Positions 1-12,612 of a stretch of DNA of 64,000 nt are shown piece by piece. The notes beneath the pieces are model-generated. The model worked only from the letters and a program-made list of their open reading frames with translations. It was not told the DNA's origin and did not search any database. The translations under genes were made by a program, and so were the position numbers. The stretch lies in NCBI RefSeq assembly GCF_016086655.4, contig NC_052136.2:52196492-52260491 (forward strand), read 5' to 3'. Positions within the stretch are counted from its first letter, which is position 1. Every line of letters starts with the position of its first letter. Origin of the DNA: Lepeophtheirus salmonis (taxonomy: Eukaryota; Arthropoda; Copepoda; Siphonostomatoida; Caligidae).

Positions 1-1008
1 GGGAAGCTTCCACCATCTATAGCAAGAGGCCGGATAGTACTTATCCTTTAAATAAGGTCGGCTACCGATATCAACATTTAGAGACCAATCAATGAGCTCA
101 ATAAGATATATCACATTATCACGGGTATTCTTGTCATGAAAATTAACCAATTTTGTATTCCAAACTTGGAAAATAACAAAAATGTTTCCTAAAAGGGAGA
201 CATATTTCAGAAATTTCAAAAAATATACAGCCTCCTCTTGAAATTGTACGCAAAAAAGGGACTTTTTGATGCAATTAGAGATGTGTACTTCAGCAAAGCA
301 TTTTTATTCTGTCAAGCACAGACACATTTGGGAAGCATTTGAATGACTTCTTCCAAAAGAATAATTTGATCCCATCTGAACTTTTCTCTTCAGTGGTACG
401 TCATTTACCTTGTTGGGGGATGAAGTACGCGATCCAAATTCTTTAAGAAATAGTTGCTGTCTAGGTTCAACTCCCCCCTATTATTCATAGCTGCACTATA
501 AGACCTTGGAAATTCGATTATTTAATTTAAGGGGTTTGGGACCTCAATTCATATAATTGATATGTATATGTATGCTGACTAGATCACAGATCGATATTTG
601 AGGCCAAGTCTAAAGGTCAGTTAACTAAATTAATTGATGTTGTTTGAAATTTGTTCTACATGTGTGAAATAAGTGGCAGTTTAAAGATCAACTTAAAAAA
701 AATAACCTTGTTCTTCCTATTAGTAAATGGAGACAAAAATATTCAAATTTTCAGTTGTTCCATTAAGCATAATGTGGGAATATTGAGAACTATATTGATA
801 CAAAAGGTGCCCCTTATTCAAAATATTCCTGAAAAAGTATCTTTGTTCTTCGACTTACTAATAGGGAAGTTGTAATCTTCAAAAGACGAATACCTGTTTA
901 ATTTCCAAAATGTTCTTACTATAATCAATAAGATAACAGATATTCCTTGGATCATTGAAAAAAACAATGGAAGAAGAAGATCCAAGGCAAAATAAGTTAT
1001 GTCATAGG
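1..1008. other. No recognisable gene
   Basis: This stretch is less AT-rich than most of the window, which often marks old transposon DNA here. Short open frames exist on both strands, but none shows a motif I recognise and all are broken by stops. I assign no function. Confidence 0.4.
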
Positions 1009-1311
1009 ATCTATTTGCCCTCAATCAAACGACGTAAATCTTTTGTGGGAGGAGGAGTATCTCTGCTATGAAGAATACTGCCCAAAATCGATCAAAAAAT
1101 TATAATGGACCTTTTAAGATATCGAGAAAATGAGTGCCAAGCTACTATATCTACATACCCGGTCTACACTTGGGCTATATAGGGAACAGATTTGGTAAAT
1201 GATCACTTGGTGGAATTATATCCATATTTAAAGGCTGCATATAAAATTACTTGGGGAAAAAACCGACATTTTGTCCACCTCCACCATTTACGTGCTGTTA
1301 GAGAACTGTAA
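1009..1311 (+). pseudogene. Unassigned coding-like relic
   Basis: One forward frame of about 100 codons reads like protein and is broken only twice, by stops near 1066 and near 1180. Its composition is protein-like: a basic start (SIKRRKSF), a middle rich in charged and polar residues (DLLRYRENECQA), and a last third with many aromatic and histidine residues (HLVELYPYLKAAY, then HFVHLHHLRAVREL). The surrounding DNA does not give such frames by chance very often at this AT content. I do not recognise a family, and neither a start codon nor a splice site is convincing. An old transposon or retroelement gag-like fragment is possible, but this is inference. Confidence 0.3.
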
Positions 1312-4300
1312 AAAAGTTTTATTCTAAAAGCATAGAGAAAAACAATAGAATTGTTTGCCTAATCGAGGGGTATTATCTCCTTTTACGATTTGAGCAACAA
1401 CTCAATTTTCAACTGTGATATTTTTTTTACTTCGCTAAATAGAGCAGCAGATCATATGATGCCCCTTTCATGGCATTTGATAATTTTATTGCGTTAAATT
1501 ATTAGGAGGAAGCTGACAAAAACTGCAACAAATTCTTAAAAATCCAGATAAACTTAAACCAAAGAGGTAAGGAAGTCCTTAAACACGAATTGCATTTCAA
1601 GGAGTTCACATAAAAAAGAACGTGTACGGGTCCATAATTGGCAAGCCTTCAAAAAGTCTGTTAAAAAGTAAATAAAGATATTTGAGAACCCACATCTTTC
1701 ACCATAAGGAGTGTTTAAATTCTGAATTACTTAAAATAAAATGGGAATCAGATTTTTTTTTTTTCAGATGAAAAGACTTTCACTTTAAAGCATTATAATC
1801 GATTTCAGTAATATAAATGAAACCATTAAAACTGTTATTTTACTTGTTATGCTTATATTCTATATGAATGCAAACCTAAGCTTTCAGTTACGAACAAATG
1901 TTTTTTTCATAAATTCACTACGCTTATCAAAAATGAAATTGAAATTGGTCTCAAAAAATTTATCGTAATATTATAATATAGGAATTATCCTTGCAAATCA
2001 ATTTTCCAATCATGTTATGGTATATTTGTCGAAGGAATTGTTATTGGACGTTTAAACCTCCATTAGTGAATAGAAATATTTTATACCTTGTAATCAATGA
2101 AAATGCTTCCTATCCCTTTGAATCTATATTTTATAATATTTAGCAATGTTCAATGGAGGTTTAGTCAATTTAATTAACTGTGTTGCTTAAAAGTCGTTCT
2201 TTTAATTTCATGGATACTTCTTCTTTCGATGTGAAGACTGAAGCGTATAACCGTAGCTAAAAAATTTGATATTGCATCTATTATTTTATAGTATATACTC
2301 AATGTTATCAAAAACTGATAGGTACTAATTTAATTCTCAAAATGCCCAAACAATAATGAACATTTTAATAAGAAATATAAATAGTTTTATTATATGAATA
2401 GTAATTAATATTTAGTTAAACACCTCACTTTTGTTGTTAATATTATTTTCAAATTTTATATCCATACAAATAAAAATTCGTAATTTTATTGACATTTACG
2501 CGCACAAAATAAATGGAATCGTTAAAGATATGAAATTTAAATGACGTAATTATTATGATGGCTCAGTTGTTGATCTTGTATTAAAAAACGGATTAAATGT
2601 AGTTTCTTTTTTATCCTGTTCACTAACAGTATTTAATAAAAGATGTACACCAATTGAGGGATAAAAAATGATTCAAAAGTCCTTCAATTATAAAATAATA
2701 ATGTATAATCCGTCTCAATTATTCAGTTAATGAGAGCAAAGTAATTTTGTTTGCAAAAATAGAGTAATTTTACAAACTTAAGTATATATAAGTGATACCA
2801 TTGATGAAAAATATTAAATTTTTTAACAAACATAAAATGATCTTTAGCTAATTAATTTTGTACAACTTTTATTTGAAAATGAGAATAATTAAACTCATTA
2901 TATATTGTTTACTAACTTTTATTATATAATTATCTTTAAAAAGTTAAAATAACATTTTTTCGGATAACATAGAATAAATACATTTTTGGGGTGCTTGGTT
3001 ATTTTTAGAAAAAAATCCCAAAAATTAAAAAAAATTCTGAATAAATTTTAAAATTAAATTTTTGGAAGAAAATATCAAAAATTATATGTCAAATTGTACA
3101 TTTTTTCTAAAAATAATAAAAATACATAATTATTATTTATTTTTTTCAAACCTCCATTGTTATTATCAAAAAATTAAATTTTCTAGTAATATGCAAAAAT
3201 TATTTAATTAACCCCCCTTCCATCCCACCCCATGTGTACGCCTCTGTTCTTACTGTTAACATAGTTTCTTATTTCTATTCACTTAAAAAAATATACACAA
3301 ATTTGTTTTTATAAAATTGTTCCCAAAAATTGTGTTATTGAACCATTTTTGGTTCTGTTGTGAGTACAAAATTGATCTTTTAAGTACAATCTATTTTTCC
3401 CTCCCTAATTGTATTTTCCAAGATAAAAAAGTGAAAATGAAAGAATATATATATTTTTATTTTTTTATGGATTGTAATCAATTTAGACTGTCATTAAGGT
3501 ATTTTATAATTCTTGGTATATAAGTATAAATAAAATATATTTTCCCGTTGTTGTATCAATCTTTTTCGCTATCTGTTCTTGATATTTCACTGTTATTATT
3601 ATAAAAGTATGTTTAATAATATAATTATATCAATCAATGTTGTAGAAATATTTTCATAGTTGTATATCGTACAAGTTATTTCCTATACAAAAGAACATGT
3701 ACAAATATTTGATAAAAATGCAATTTTCATCTCGACGATAGGGTTAAAAGATATACTATGCAAGTCACTAGGATTTTCTTTGTTTCATTTTCAAATCTTC
3801 CGACTAACATTGAAAACTTTGAAGCTTGAAAAAAAATGTTGAGGTATTCCTTATTTTTCTTTCCAGAAATACAAATATTTTTAACGTTTCTTAATAAATT
3901 TTTGGGTGAATGAGGTTTTTTAAAAATTATCTGTTTTGTAAACATTCAATTTTCCAACTTTTATAATATCCAAAATTTTCCAAGTAATATAACATTTATT
4001 CTAAATATAATGATTCATTGAGATTGTTCAATTTCCCGCCCCATTCGTGGCAATAGTTCTGATCTATAAATAAGATTATATTTATTAGTTTCAAGGCGAC
4101 GAAAAATGGTACAAGATTTATTACTTTTAAGAATTTTGCTTCTGAATAACTTTGCACACGTATATAGATACGACTTAAGTGGATAATTTCTTAATCAATT
4201 CAAATAGTGAGTCAATTTTTTAGCTCGAAAAAACACAATTCGACTTCGTATTTCATTGAAAAGGTTTGTTTTTTGCTCACTAAACCTCGTCCAAATATTT

Positions 4301-6407
4301 GAGTTTTGTAGCACGTTATGTAAGTGATTTTTTTAAAAAGTAAAAAAAAATTCCTATAATATTATTCTAATTTCTACTAAGACAGTATTGACTCATATTA
4401 CCATTGTGGAACCAATTACAGGATCTAACAGTTAAGAAATGTAATATTCCTTTAGTGTTCATACAGTAAAAAAATCGTCGATATAACACATGAAAATTAT
4501 ATAAGTAATGTCAACATAGTAATGATCAATACAACAAAAAATTATAAAAGTATTTCATTGAAAAGAAATTAATCATTGTGAAGTGTACATATGTAGGTAT
4601 TAAACTTTTTCTCTTACCCTTTTTAATTGATCGACTCAACTAGATTCAACTTGAATAAGTTCGAAAAAATACATGTTTAAATTAAAAACTAAAGTTCATT
4701 AGAAACTCAATTATAGGCTAACTGTAATATTCTTTATTTTATTTTCTATTTTCATTCCTGTATCTAGGATTATAATGATTAATTACAAAAACGAAAAATT
4801 TAATTATCAGATTATGGATTTCTTTTATGTATAATCATTATAATCAGTTACGATTGTAAAGGTTTTTAAGATATAGTTAAATATATTATTGTATGCTGAA
4901 AAAATTGTGTTCTTTTATTCTAAGTCTTACTAGGAGAATTGTTGGTTTTCCGGAAAATTCATTTCTAATCCGACCAAAGACGACCTCAAACATAAATAAA
5001 TTTAATTAAAGCTCAAAAGCAAATCTTTAAGCCTATATACTTATGTTCTCTACAGAGTTTACAGCTTAATGCATTATATTTTTAAATTGATGTACACTTG
5101 AAGCCTAAGACCTGCAAAGAGTTTCACAATAGCCCGAAATACCTTATTACTTTTTTCAACAAGGCTTAGCGCTTCAATAATTTGGCAATAGTGGTGATAT
5201 TGAATTAATTGTATTTTTTATTACACTCAGACCATCATTCGTTATTATGAATTTAATCTCAAAAGATGGTTCATAATTCTATAATAATGTTTTAAAATCA
5301 TTTTTAAAAACAAATTGATAACATAAAATTAAAATAAATGGACCTCCATTGACATCAGTATTGACTCAAAAATTGAGAGTGTGTAGGTAAGATTCTAATT
5401 AGTTTGTCAATTTATGATCAATAACAGCTTCATTAATGGATCGTGAAACATATTTAATAAAGTAATGATACTTTAACAGCTTTTTACCGGAATAACATGT
5501 TGTATGTTTTTTTATTAGGAAAATTATTCTATGTATAATTATTTCTCTGAAAAAAAATATTTTACTGATAGATGGCTCTTTAGCCATACTTTCAGATTTT
5601 AAAGTTGTATGGGTTAATTTTATGTATAGTAACAAACTTTTTAATAGGACACTTAATCTTTAACTACCACTTTTGTCACTGAATGCTAAACAGAAACAGT
5701 AAAAATATATTTTTGTCCTATTATATTAGTAAATTAAAATTTGATGTTCTAATATGGTGTAATATATATAATATAAATAAAATATGAATTTAAGATTTAA
5801 AGTACTAATATTTATGGGAATAAAAACTTATTCAACAGGAATTGAAGTGTACAATTTACAGATCTAACAAAACTAATTGAGTTCTGAAGAGAAAAAAATG
5901 TAACTATCATTTTGTTTTGTGAGTAATTTGATTAAAAATGACATATTTTTCAAACTTGATATTATTTGATCAATGTTTTGTCAAAAAATGCTATGCCTAT
6001 CCAGGAGTACAAAAATAGATTTGTATAATTATTTTAATTTCTAATAAATATGGAATATAAACATTTCTTTTAAATGTATAAATACAATTTTTTTTAAATA
6101 TGCCTACCACTGCTATATAAAAAAACCAAAAAATTAACATTGTAGGTCTGACATTTTGAAATATGTTTTGGGGAAATAGCTTATCTGATATGGTGTTTTA
6201 AATTAGTGCAATTAGCTATCAGAGGAAGGGAATAAATTTAAATCCCACTCCTTATCTATCAAACACATGAGCAAAAAATACTCTTATGTCACTCCACAAT
6301 TCCTCACTTAAATCTCCAAACAAAGTATTAGTGTTACTTGATATTGTTTATGTGCACACGGACCAGTAGGCATTTTAGGTATACTTTGATGTTTTTTTCT
6401 TTTAGCA
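1312..6407. other. AT-rich non-coding stretch
   Basis: About 5 kb of AT-rich sequence with many A and T runs. The only open frames are short and low-complexity. The one structure I can point to is a 12-bp inverted repeat at 2053-2163, listed separately. I see no gene, RNA gene or recognisable transposon protein. Confidence 0.6.
2053..2163. repeat. Short inverted repeat, possible MITE-like unit
   Basis: TAAACCTCCATT at 2053-2064 is repeated in perfect inverted orientation as AATGGAGGTTTA at 2152-2163, about 87 bp apart. Most of the same motif (AAACCTCCATT) occurs again near 3149-3160. There is no coding content between the arms. It could be a small non-autonomous element, or a chance match in AT-rich DNA. 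Confidence 0.3.
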
Positions 6408-6430
6408 TTAACCTTTGTCGGACTGAATGA

Positions 6431-6603
6431 GTACAATTGTACCCATTCTAATATTAAATTATGTCTAACCTTTTTTAAGCTCTAAGATTTTGAGACATTT
6501 TTTCATTAAATTATACACAATAATTTTTGGGGAGGAAATATTGGAAATTTAACGAGAAGTTTATTACACGCCTTTAAGAGGTTGCATGGGTACAATTGTA
6601 CCC
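6431..6603. repeat. Paired palindromes in piggyBac subterminal region
   Basis: A 12-bp palindrome (GTACAATTGTAC) at 6431-6442 followed by CC is repeated as a perfect 16-bp palindrome (GGGTACAATTGTACCC) at 6588-6603. They lie between the transposase stop and the proposed TTAA end. Such subterminal repeats are known to serve as transposase binding sites in piggyBac elements; that role here is inference. Confidence 0.5.
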
Positions 6604-6741
6604 TTGTGTTTTGAGTAAAATAGCTTCTGAATGTAGCAATATTTTTTTATATCTTTTAAAGTGTTTAATGAAAAGAAAAGTTAATGACAGAAAAAACATA
6701 TATTATAAAATATTTGATATAAATTTAAATAGTTTTACAAT

Positions 6742-7275
6742 TCATATACATAACTTTTGTTTCTGATCTCGACAAGTAAAACACCTACCAACAATTGGTT
6801 TAGCTCCACAACTCCCATGGAGTACTTTTGACTTAGTTGCTGTCCCTTCTGCTGATATGATAGTCTACTTACACAAGACCATTTCCACTGCAGCTTGAAG
6901 ATAACGCTTTCTCATAGCTATCCGGTTACAAGAATGAGATTACATTGTAGGCATGAAGAGCAGTTTTGAAATATATTCTAAGAACTTTCTCCCGTAGTCT
7001 TTTTTTCTAAGCCCTGTGTTGTTGTCCCTGTAGGTGATAATAAATGCTAAGGCAGTGATTTCGAGTACGTAATAGAAATATGCCAAATTCCAACAAAATG
7101 ATCTTAATTTTACAGTGGACTTGCCCAGCATTTTGTTCGCCGTGTCTACACAGCCTTTGGTTTTTGTTATAATACATGATAATCTCTGGTTTATTGATTG
7201 TATGGTATCAACTTCTGTGTCATATGCATAAATGAGAGAAGCAATTTTTTTTATAATTAGATGTACTTTTAACAC
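6742..7275 (-). pseudogene. piggyBac transposase, C-terminal fragment
   Basis: The frame carries the block TKGCVDTANKMLG, equivalent to the piggyBac motif around the third catalytic aspartate (usually T-K-G-G-V-D-x-x-D-Q-M). It continues with WNLAYFYYVLEITALAFII, matching the usual hydrophobic W-P-L-x-x-F-Y-N-x-L-D stretch. The first 111 codons are open. After a stop near residue 112 and a second one about 30 codons later, the same frame reads on to GRCFTCRDQKQK, the remains of the cysteine-rich C-terminal zinc-ribbon. About 178 codons remain of a protein that is usually 500-600 residues. The first two catalytic aspartates are absent because the 5' part is missing, so it cannot be functional. 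The second D of the VDxxD pair is N here. Confidence 0.75.
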
Positions 7276-10200
7276 TTAATTCGGTAATCAGTATTTTATT
7301 TACCCTTAATAATGTAAGATAGTGTTTCTGTAATGGGTATGATATAATAATAAAAAAGGAAAACATATTTAATAAAATATTACTAAGGTTTAAATTTCAA
7401 TTTCGTAGAATTAACAAAGAAAAAAAAATCAAATATAAATATTTAATTAAATTTGTGTAGTTTTTTTAACATGTACATATTTTTATAGATGTTGCTGAAA
7501 AAAAAAAATTGACAAACAAATCGTATTTATACAGTTTAAATACATAAATTCATAGTTAGTAATATAATTATTGTATGTAGTGGGGGAGGGGTGCTATTTT
7601 AAACATGGTTTTATTAGTCCACTTCAACTTTTTCCTAAAATGATTATTTCTTGAAAATAAATTACAAATAAAATATCACTGTACAGCATTTAGAGTGCAC
7701 TTTTAATGTCCTTTATGTATAACATGAAATCTTATGGTATCCAAATTACATAGTAATTTCTCTGAAACGGCTAAACTACATCCCTTTTATAGTGTACTGC
7801 CCAAGAAAAAAAAACCATAACCATCTCATATCTTTCATGGTTTTATGTCATAAATAACTAATCTTAAATATGTAGCAAAATGTGCTGCACATATAATGAC
7901 AATAAGAAGTACTTCATCTATCTATTTTTTTTGTTGCTTTTTTTTGTAAAAACACACTTTTTAGCTTTAAAAACCCATTCGGAAAAAAGTTTAGATCTTA
8001 CTTTATACATAAAGGCAAAAAAATATTTTATTCGTCATTTTTTTACAAGAAATGATTTAGGAGAGTCTTTTTTTTTTGCAAGATTATTTATTCATCTAAA
8101 TTCTTTTTTATTATATAAAGCCATATTTTGAAAATTCAAAGATTAGCTAAACTTTGAAACATTGACTAATAAGTCTTAAATCATATATTATTTTATTAAT
8201 AATTAAATAATCTATTTCTCACTATGGCTTTTAAACAATTTGAAGAAAACCATTTTAAAAACCAGTCTAATAAATGCATATAAATAGAAGGTGTGTAAAT
8301 ATGAAACTGGATTTGACCAAAATATTATTGTACTTCCCATTAGACAGAGGCCATTTCACTGTTACCTTCTTCTAACTTTTGACAAGAAGAATTTACATTC
8401 TTCACAATACAAGTTTCATACATCAGAAAAGTTGTAATAGCTTTGAAAATGTCGAATTTGGTTCATGGTAACTTCAATCGGTGGACAGGATTTATTTTTT
8501 TACTAATATTTGCAACAAATGATTATCTAAGCAAACGGTCACCATAAAATTGATAAATCAAAGTATTATGAGTAGTTTAAAAAATGGCAATTTTGAAGGG
8601 AAAACCAATTAAAAAGGATTTTAGACTGCCATGAGGTCCTGAAACTTGGTAAAACCGATTACATTGAACGTTAATGTCAACAAACAATCAATTTTAATAT
8701 TTTTTTTTTTTTTGTGAAAAATGACTCAAACATACTAACTTCTTTAATGGATGCCAAAAACTGATTTAAAACATAAATTTAATATATTTAATTTCATTAT
8801 GTCTCCTATTTTTATTATTCAAACAACATCAGTTGATGCACTTTCTATAAAGATTTTTTTAAATGTTTCAAAAACAATTGTAGTCATGATAATTTTAAAA
8901 TCTTATAATCACTACTTTTTTTTCTATAGATCAAATCAAGTTACACCAAAAAGTTATAAGTAGAAAATTTAGTACTACAATTAATACTAGGAATTTGAAG
9001 CCATATACATATTAAGAGTTTTATAAAAAATAACCGATAACGCTAGCAAGATTTTTTACATGGCAAACCAAACCTTGGTTTTTTTCAAGAAGTGAAAATC
9101 ATTTTATCGTGACGTCAATAAGAGTGGTTCTCATTTCTATAATTATTCTGTTAAATAAAAAAATATATTATACATGTAAGTGAAACTATAATATTTACAT
9201 ATTATATAGTATTATTATAAAAAAAGAAATATTTTTTGCAAAATATATGCAATAATCTTAGTACAAAACTCATTATATTATTAATCTCAATAAACAGTAG
9301 TTATTTTTATAGAAAATTCCAAGGACCTGTAGTTAAGGACCAATTCCAATAACGAACAGTCCTAAGACTGGACTATACCAAATGAATATAAAACGACACA
9401 GTAATAATGTGAAGTTTATATTCTGTCTCATTAGCCACAATAAAAATTATGAATATCCTTTACATCAAATAAACTGTTTCAACATGTATTATAAATGCAG
9501 ATAAGTTTATGAGTATTATTCATGAGGGAATGATTTGGAATTACAAATGCAGTTGAAAAAAGACTGTGCACAAGTAAATATTTGCAATGTGATTTATACA
9601 ATCCCAAGAGAACTTTTTAGAGGCTGAACAACTTTTTTATGATTTATGTTGAGAAAAATTCCTTCCACTTTGATTAACGAAATATAACTGTAAGAAAGGT
9701 TTTTTTTTTTTAATTAATATTTTATTTACATAGAAATAAGTATATATAGGGATTGTCACTAGGCTCCTTTTCATATTAGTAACTAATATGAAACTATGTT
9801 AAAAATATATTGGGGTCATTTCACAACAAATTGGTCTAAGGATTTCATCTCAACTACTTAGTGTTTGATGAAATGAAGTATAAATATAAATTTTAAACCC
9901 AAAACTTCAAATAGTTAAATATTTTGTGAATAAATAAGCAATAAATTTTTTTTTAAATTTGAATTATGAAGAAATATAATACACTGAATTTGAGGTATCC
10001 CTGTTGTCACCTGATGAGAACAGAACAAGGAGAACGCGTATAACTCAAATAGGAAAAAGAAGAGCTATCCCTGATCTGTGATCATAGGATGGATCTTTAT
10101 ATTAATGTGGCTATAGTTATTTAATAGTTATGTACTTATGGCACTTACGTTTAATTGTAAGGTTTATGTATTTATTTAATTAATTTTATAGCAATAATTA

Positions 10201-10480
10201 ATGTATGAATTATCTATTTATATTTATATCACTTTTAAAATACAAGGCATATTCAAGAGTATTTTTATTCATCATTTTAAAGTCATGTATACTGTCATCA
10301 TGCCTAAAAAATGAGTAACAGTCATGATGTGACCGTTCCCAGAGTGCCAAGAAGTTATACGATATGAGTTAGACCCAGTGGCTATCACTATTTTTAATAC
10401 CCATAGGTTGTGTCATCAATCAACTCACGTTACGGATCACAATTCAAGTAAAAAAAAGCAGAGCTCCTCTTTAGAAAGAC
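7276..10480. other. AT-rich non-coding stretch
   Basis: No gene recognised. Open frames here are phenylalanine-, lysine- and isoleucine-rich products of AT-rich DNA. A 12-bp-arm hairpin at 9769-9793 is listed separately. A slightly GC-richer patch at about 9310-9390 may be an old repeat, but I cannot assign it. Confidence 0.55.
9769..9793. repeat. Perfect 12-bp-arm hairpin
   Basis: TTTCATATTAGT (9769-9780) and ACTAATATGAAA (9782-9793) are perfect inverted copies separated by one base. No neighbouring gene suggests a terminator or operator, so its role is unknown. Confidence 0.6.
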
Positions 10481-10489
10481 CTTAAATCG

Positions 10490-11200
10490 AATTCGGAGGC
10501 ATAGAAGGAGGTTTGAATAGTTTTTCTATCCCGCTAGAAATGCTTTAAAAGGATTGCAATTATCAGATTTGATGAAATTGTTGATCAACTTTTCAAACGT
10601 GTTGAGTCTTGATGGACAACGATATTCTACAGGGCAACCTCCAAGGTATTGGAGGAAAATGGAGATTCTTTGCTTTCGGACATTGAATCTCTTACTATTG
10701 TTCCATAAATACAATGTGTAAAGTAAACTGACTTATTCGCCATGAAACCGGGTGATCCAATAAAAGTATTAGCAACCAATGTGTGTAGTAAAGCGATTAT
10801 TCGTGATTTCCTCATGAAATGTAAATGTAAAAGAGAAAACTACTTTAAAGAGGAAATTAATAATTAGAATCTTGCTATTGACGGGCATCTCGCACAAGGA
10901 CATTTTTCGGGAGATCAAACTATTTCTAATATTGATAAGAAGGCAACTAATGAATTGAATCAAATAATATAATCAAGAAAACAAGCTAGGGTTGCCACAG
11001 ATAGATCTGCTGCATAGGCTGATGTGTCCAGCTTCAAGAAACAAAAGGCATATCAAAGTCGAGAACAAGTTTCACATTCAGGAAAATGTCCACGGTATGA
11101 TAATGTTTTAAAATTATTTACAGAAGGTATCAAGGGACTTAACAAAAAAAAACATTAGGAATGTTTAAAATATTAGACAAAATCAAGAAATCAATAAAAA
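10490..11200 (+). other. Possible upstream gypsy (gag-like) remnant
   Basis: This stretch precedes the integrase pseudogene on the same strand and has coding-like pieces in several frames, for example SKVLEENGDSLLSDIES near 10640-10690 and ISNIDKKATNELNQII near 10925-10970. All are interrupted by stops. I cannot identify protease, reverse transcriptase or RNase H motifs in it. Because of its position it may be the remains of an upstream gypsy region, or an unrelated relic. Confidence 0.25.
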
Positions 11201-11209
11201 CAGGAGATA

Positions 11210-12200
11210 TTGGGAATCTCCCAAAATAAAAGAGGGAATTCAAAAGCCCCGGCGTACTATATTTCTTCATTATGTTTGTCAGAGACACATCTAGCATTTA
11301 AAAATAACACATGGAAAAAATTTCCATCAATCATACCCAAAGTTCCAAATGTACCAGTTGAAGCTATTGTAGCCAAGAATTGTGAAATAAAAGGCAACCA
11401 ATATTTGGGTGTTCCTGACATATTATTTGGATGGGCAGAGATATTTCACTCATCTGTAATTAATACAAGTGGCACAAGAAGGCTTATAATGAGCTTACGA
11501 TTATTTATTTTTTTGACACATTTGGAGTCCCTGAAGAATTGTCGAGTAATAATGGAACTGAGTTAGTTTGTTAAGCAGCAGAGTATTTTTTGAGAAAAGT
11601 AGTGAGTCACTCATAGAACATCTTCTGCTTACTTCCCACAATCAAATGGAAGAGCTGAGGTCACAGTTAATAAAGAATGTTGTATGATAACATAGGACAA
11701 AATTATACCTTGAGTACAGATTCATTTTTGGAAGCTATTCTAACGGTAAAAAATACGCCTGATCCCTTGACTGGAAGATCTCAAGCAGAAATAATTTTTG
11801 GAAAAGATATGTCTGTTACCCTGCTTAGACTTGACAAAACTCGTCTTAAATTATCTAATTTACAAATTGATCCAAAATGGCGAGAAGAAAAAAAGGAAAA
11901 GAGCTCATAAAGCTTGAGCCATTACTGTCCACGATAAAATACCCACTGGATCGATATTCAAGAAATACTTAAAGATAGGAGACCAAGTGCTGCTTCAAAA
12001 TCAATATGGTGTTCATCTAATTAAATGCAATAGAACAGGTAAAATTATAGAAATCAGCAAGAATTACCGATATATCGTGAAAGTTTACTGATCACGTAGA
12101 CTGACATTAAAAATAGGCATTTTCTAAGAAAATTCATGGACCTCTTGATAAGAACAATGGATGGGAATGAAAAGTTCATTCTTCATATGAATGATGAAAA
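11210..12200 (+). pseudogene. Ty3/gypsy-type retrotransposon integrase remnant
   Basis: The region reads as the end of a gypsy-type pol: the integrase core and the start of its C-terminal domain. In order: the block before the first catalytic site (VPVEAIVAKN, residues about 45-54 of the open frame from 11210); YLGVPDILFGWAEIFH; then, after a frameshift near 11515, FGVPEELSSNNGTEF, which is the block normally containing the second catalytic D; then HRTSSAYFPQSNGRAEV, with the conserved glutamate. It continues with KNTPDPLTGRSQAEIIFG and ends with GDQVLLQNQYG and RLTLKNRHFLRKF, typical of the C-terminal domain. The D in the GT-E-F block is N and the first catalytic D position reads K-N, so the active site is lost. 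Several stops and at least two frameshifts are present. No LTR is recognisable on either side. Confidence 0.75.
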
Positions 12201-12488
12201 TAAGGAAGATACTTATTGATCATGAGATAGTGAATTATGAGGGTTGACAAGAACAAAAGAAAAACAAAAATTGTATAATGTAGCGTTTGGTGGGGATAAA
12301 ATGATTTGTCATCACTTGCAATTATATTAATTAAAAACATAAATTATATCATATAACATTCCTGGCCATAATTTACATGGTGAACAAACTATCTTTGTGC
12401 AAAAATAAATTTTTTAAATCCAATTTTTTGTCCAACCAGTTATCAAATAATAATTTTAAAAAAAATAGATTTTACCAGGTTCATTGAT

Positions 12489-12612
12489 TTATCTAATAGA
12501 ATTACCTCCAGCCTCAATTTCAGTTTCTATATGAGGCCAAAAGTGCGTAAAGGCCTTTACGGCATGGTCATTTAGCAAATCAAGGAATTCCTTCTTGATA
12601 ACAAAAAAATAT
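12489..12612 (-). pseudogene. mariner-like transposase C-terminus
   Basis: On the minus strand about 40 codons end in FWPHIETEIEAGGNSIR followed by a stop. This resembles the usual mariner ending (an aromatic or basic stretch, then E-x-x-I-x-A-x-G-G-x-I). Nothing upstream in this orientation could be assigned, so only the tail of the gene survives. Short length keeps confidence moderate. Confidence 0.5.

Larger units (their letters stand above)
6412..7275 (-). mobile_element. piggyBac element, 3' third only
   Basis: This is the downstream part of a piggyBac-type DNA transposon read on the minus strand. It holds the end of the transposase and the 3' non-coding end. The left boundary is proposed from a TTAA (6408-6411) followed by CCTTTGTCGG; piggyBac elements insert at TTAA and their ends often start with CC. 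Two palindromic motifs, GTACAATTGTACCC and the full 16-bp form, lie at 6431-6444 and 6588-6603 in the subterminal region. No matching 5' end is visible beyond 7275, so the copy looks 5'-truncated. The family call rests on the transposase motif; the boundary is inference. Confidence 0.6.

Noticed and set aside
11210..11566. 118-codon open frame as a possible host gene
   Set aside because: Its second half contains integrase blocks that continue, after a frameshift, into the rest of a gypsy integrase.
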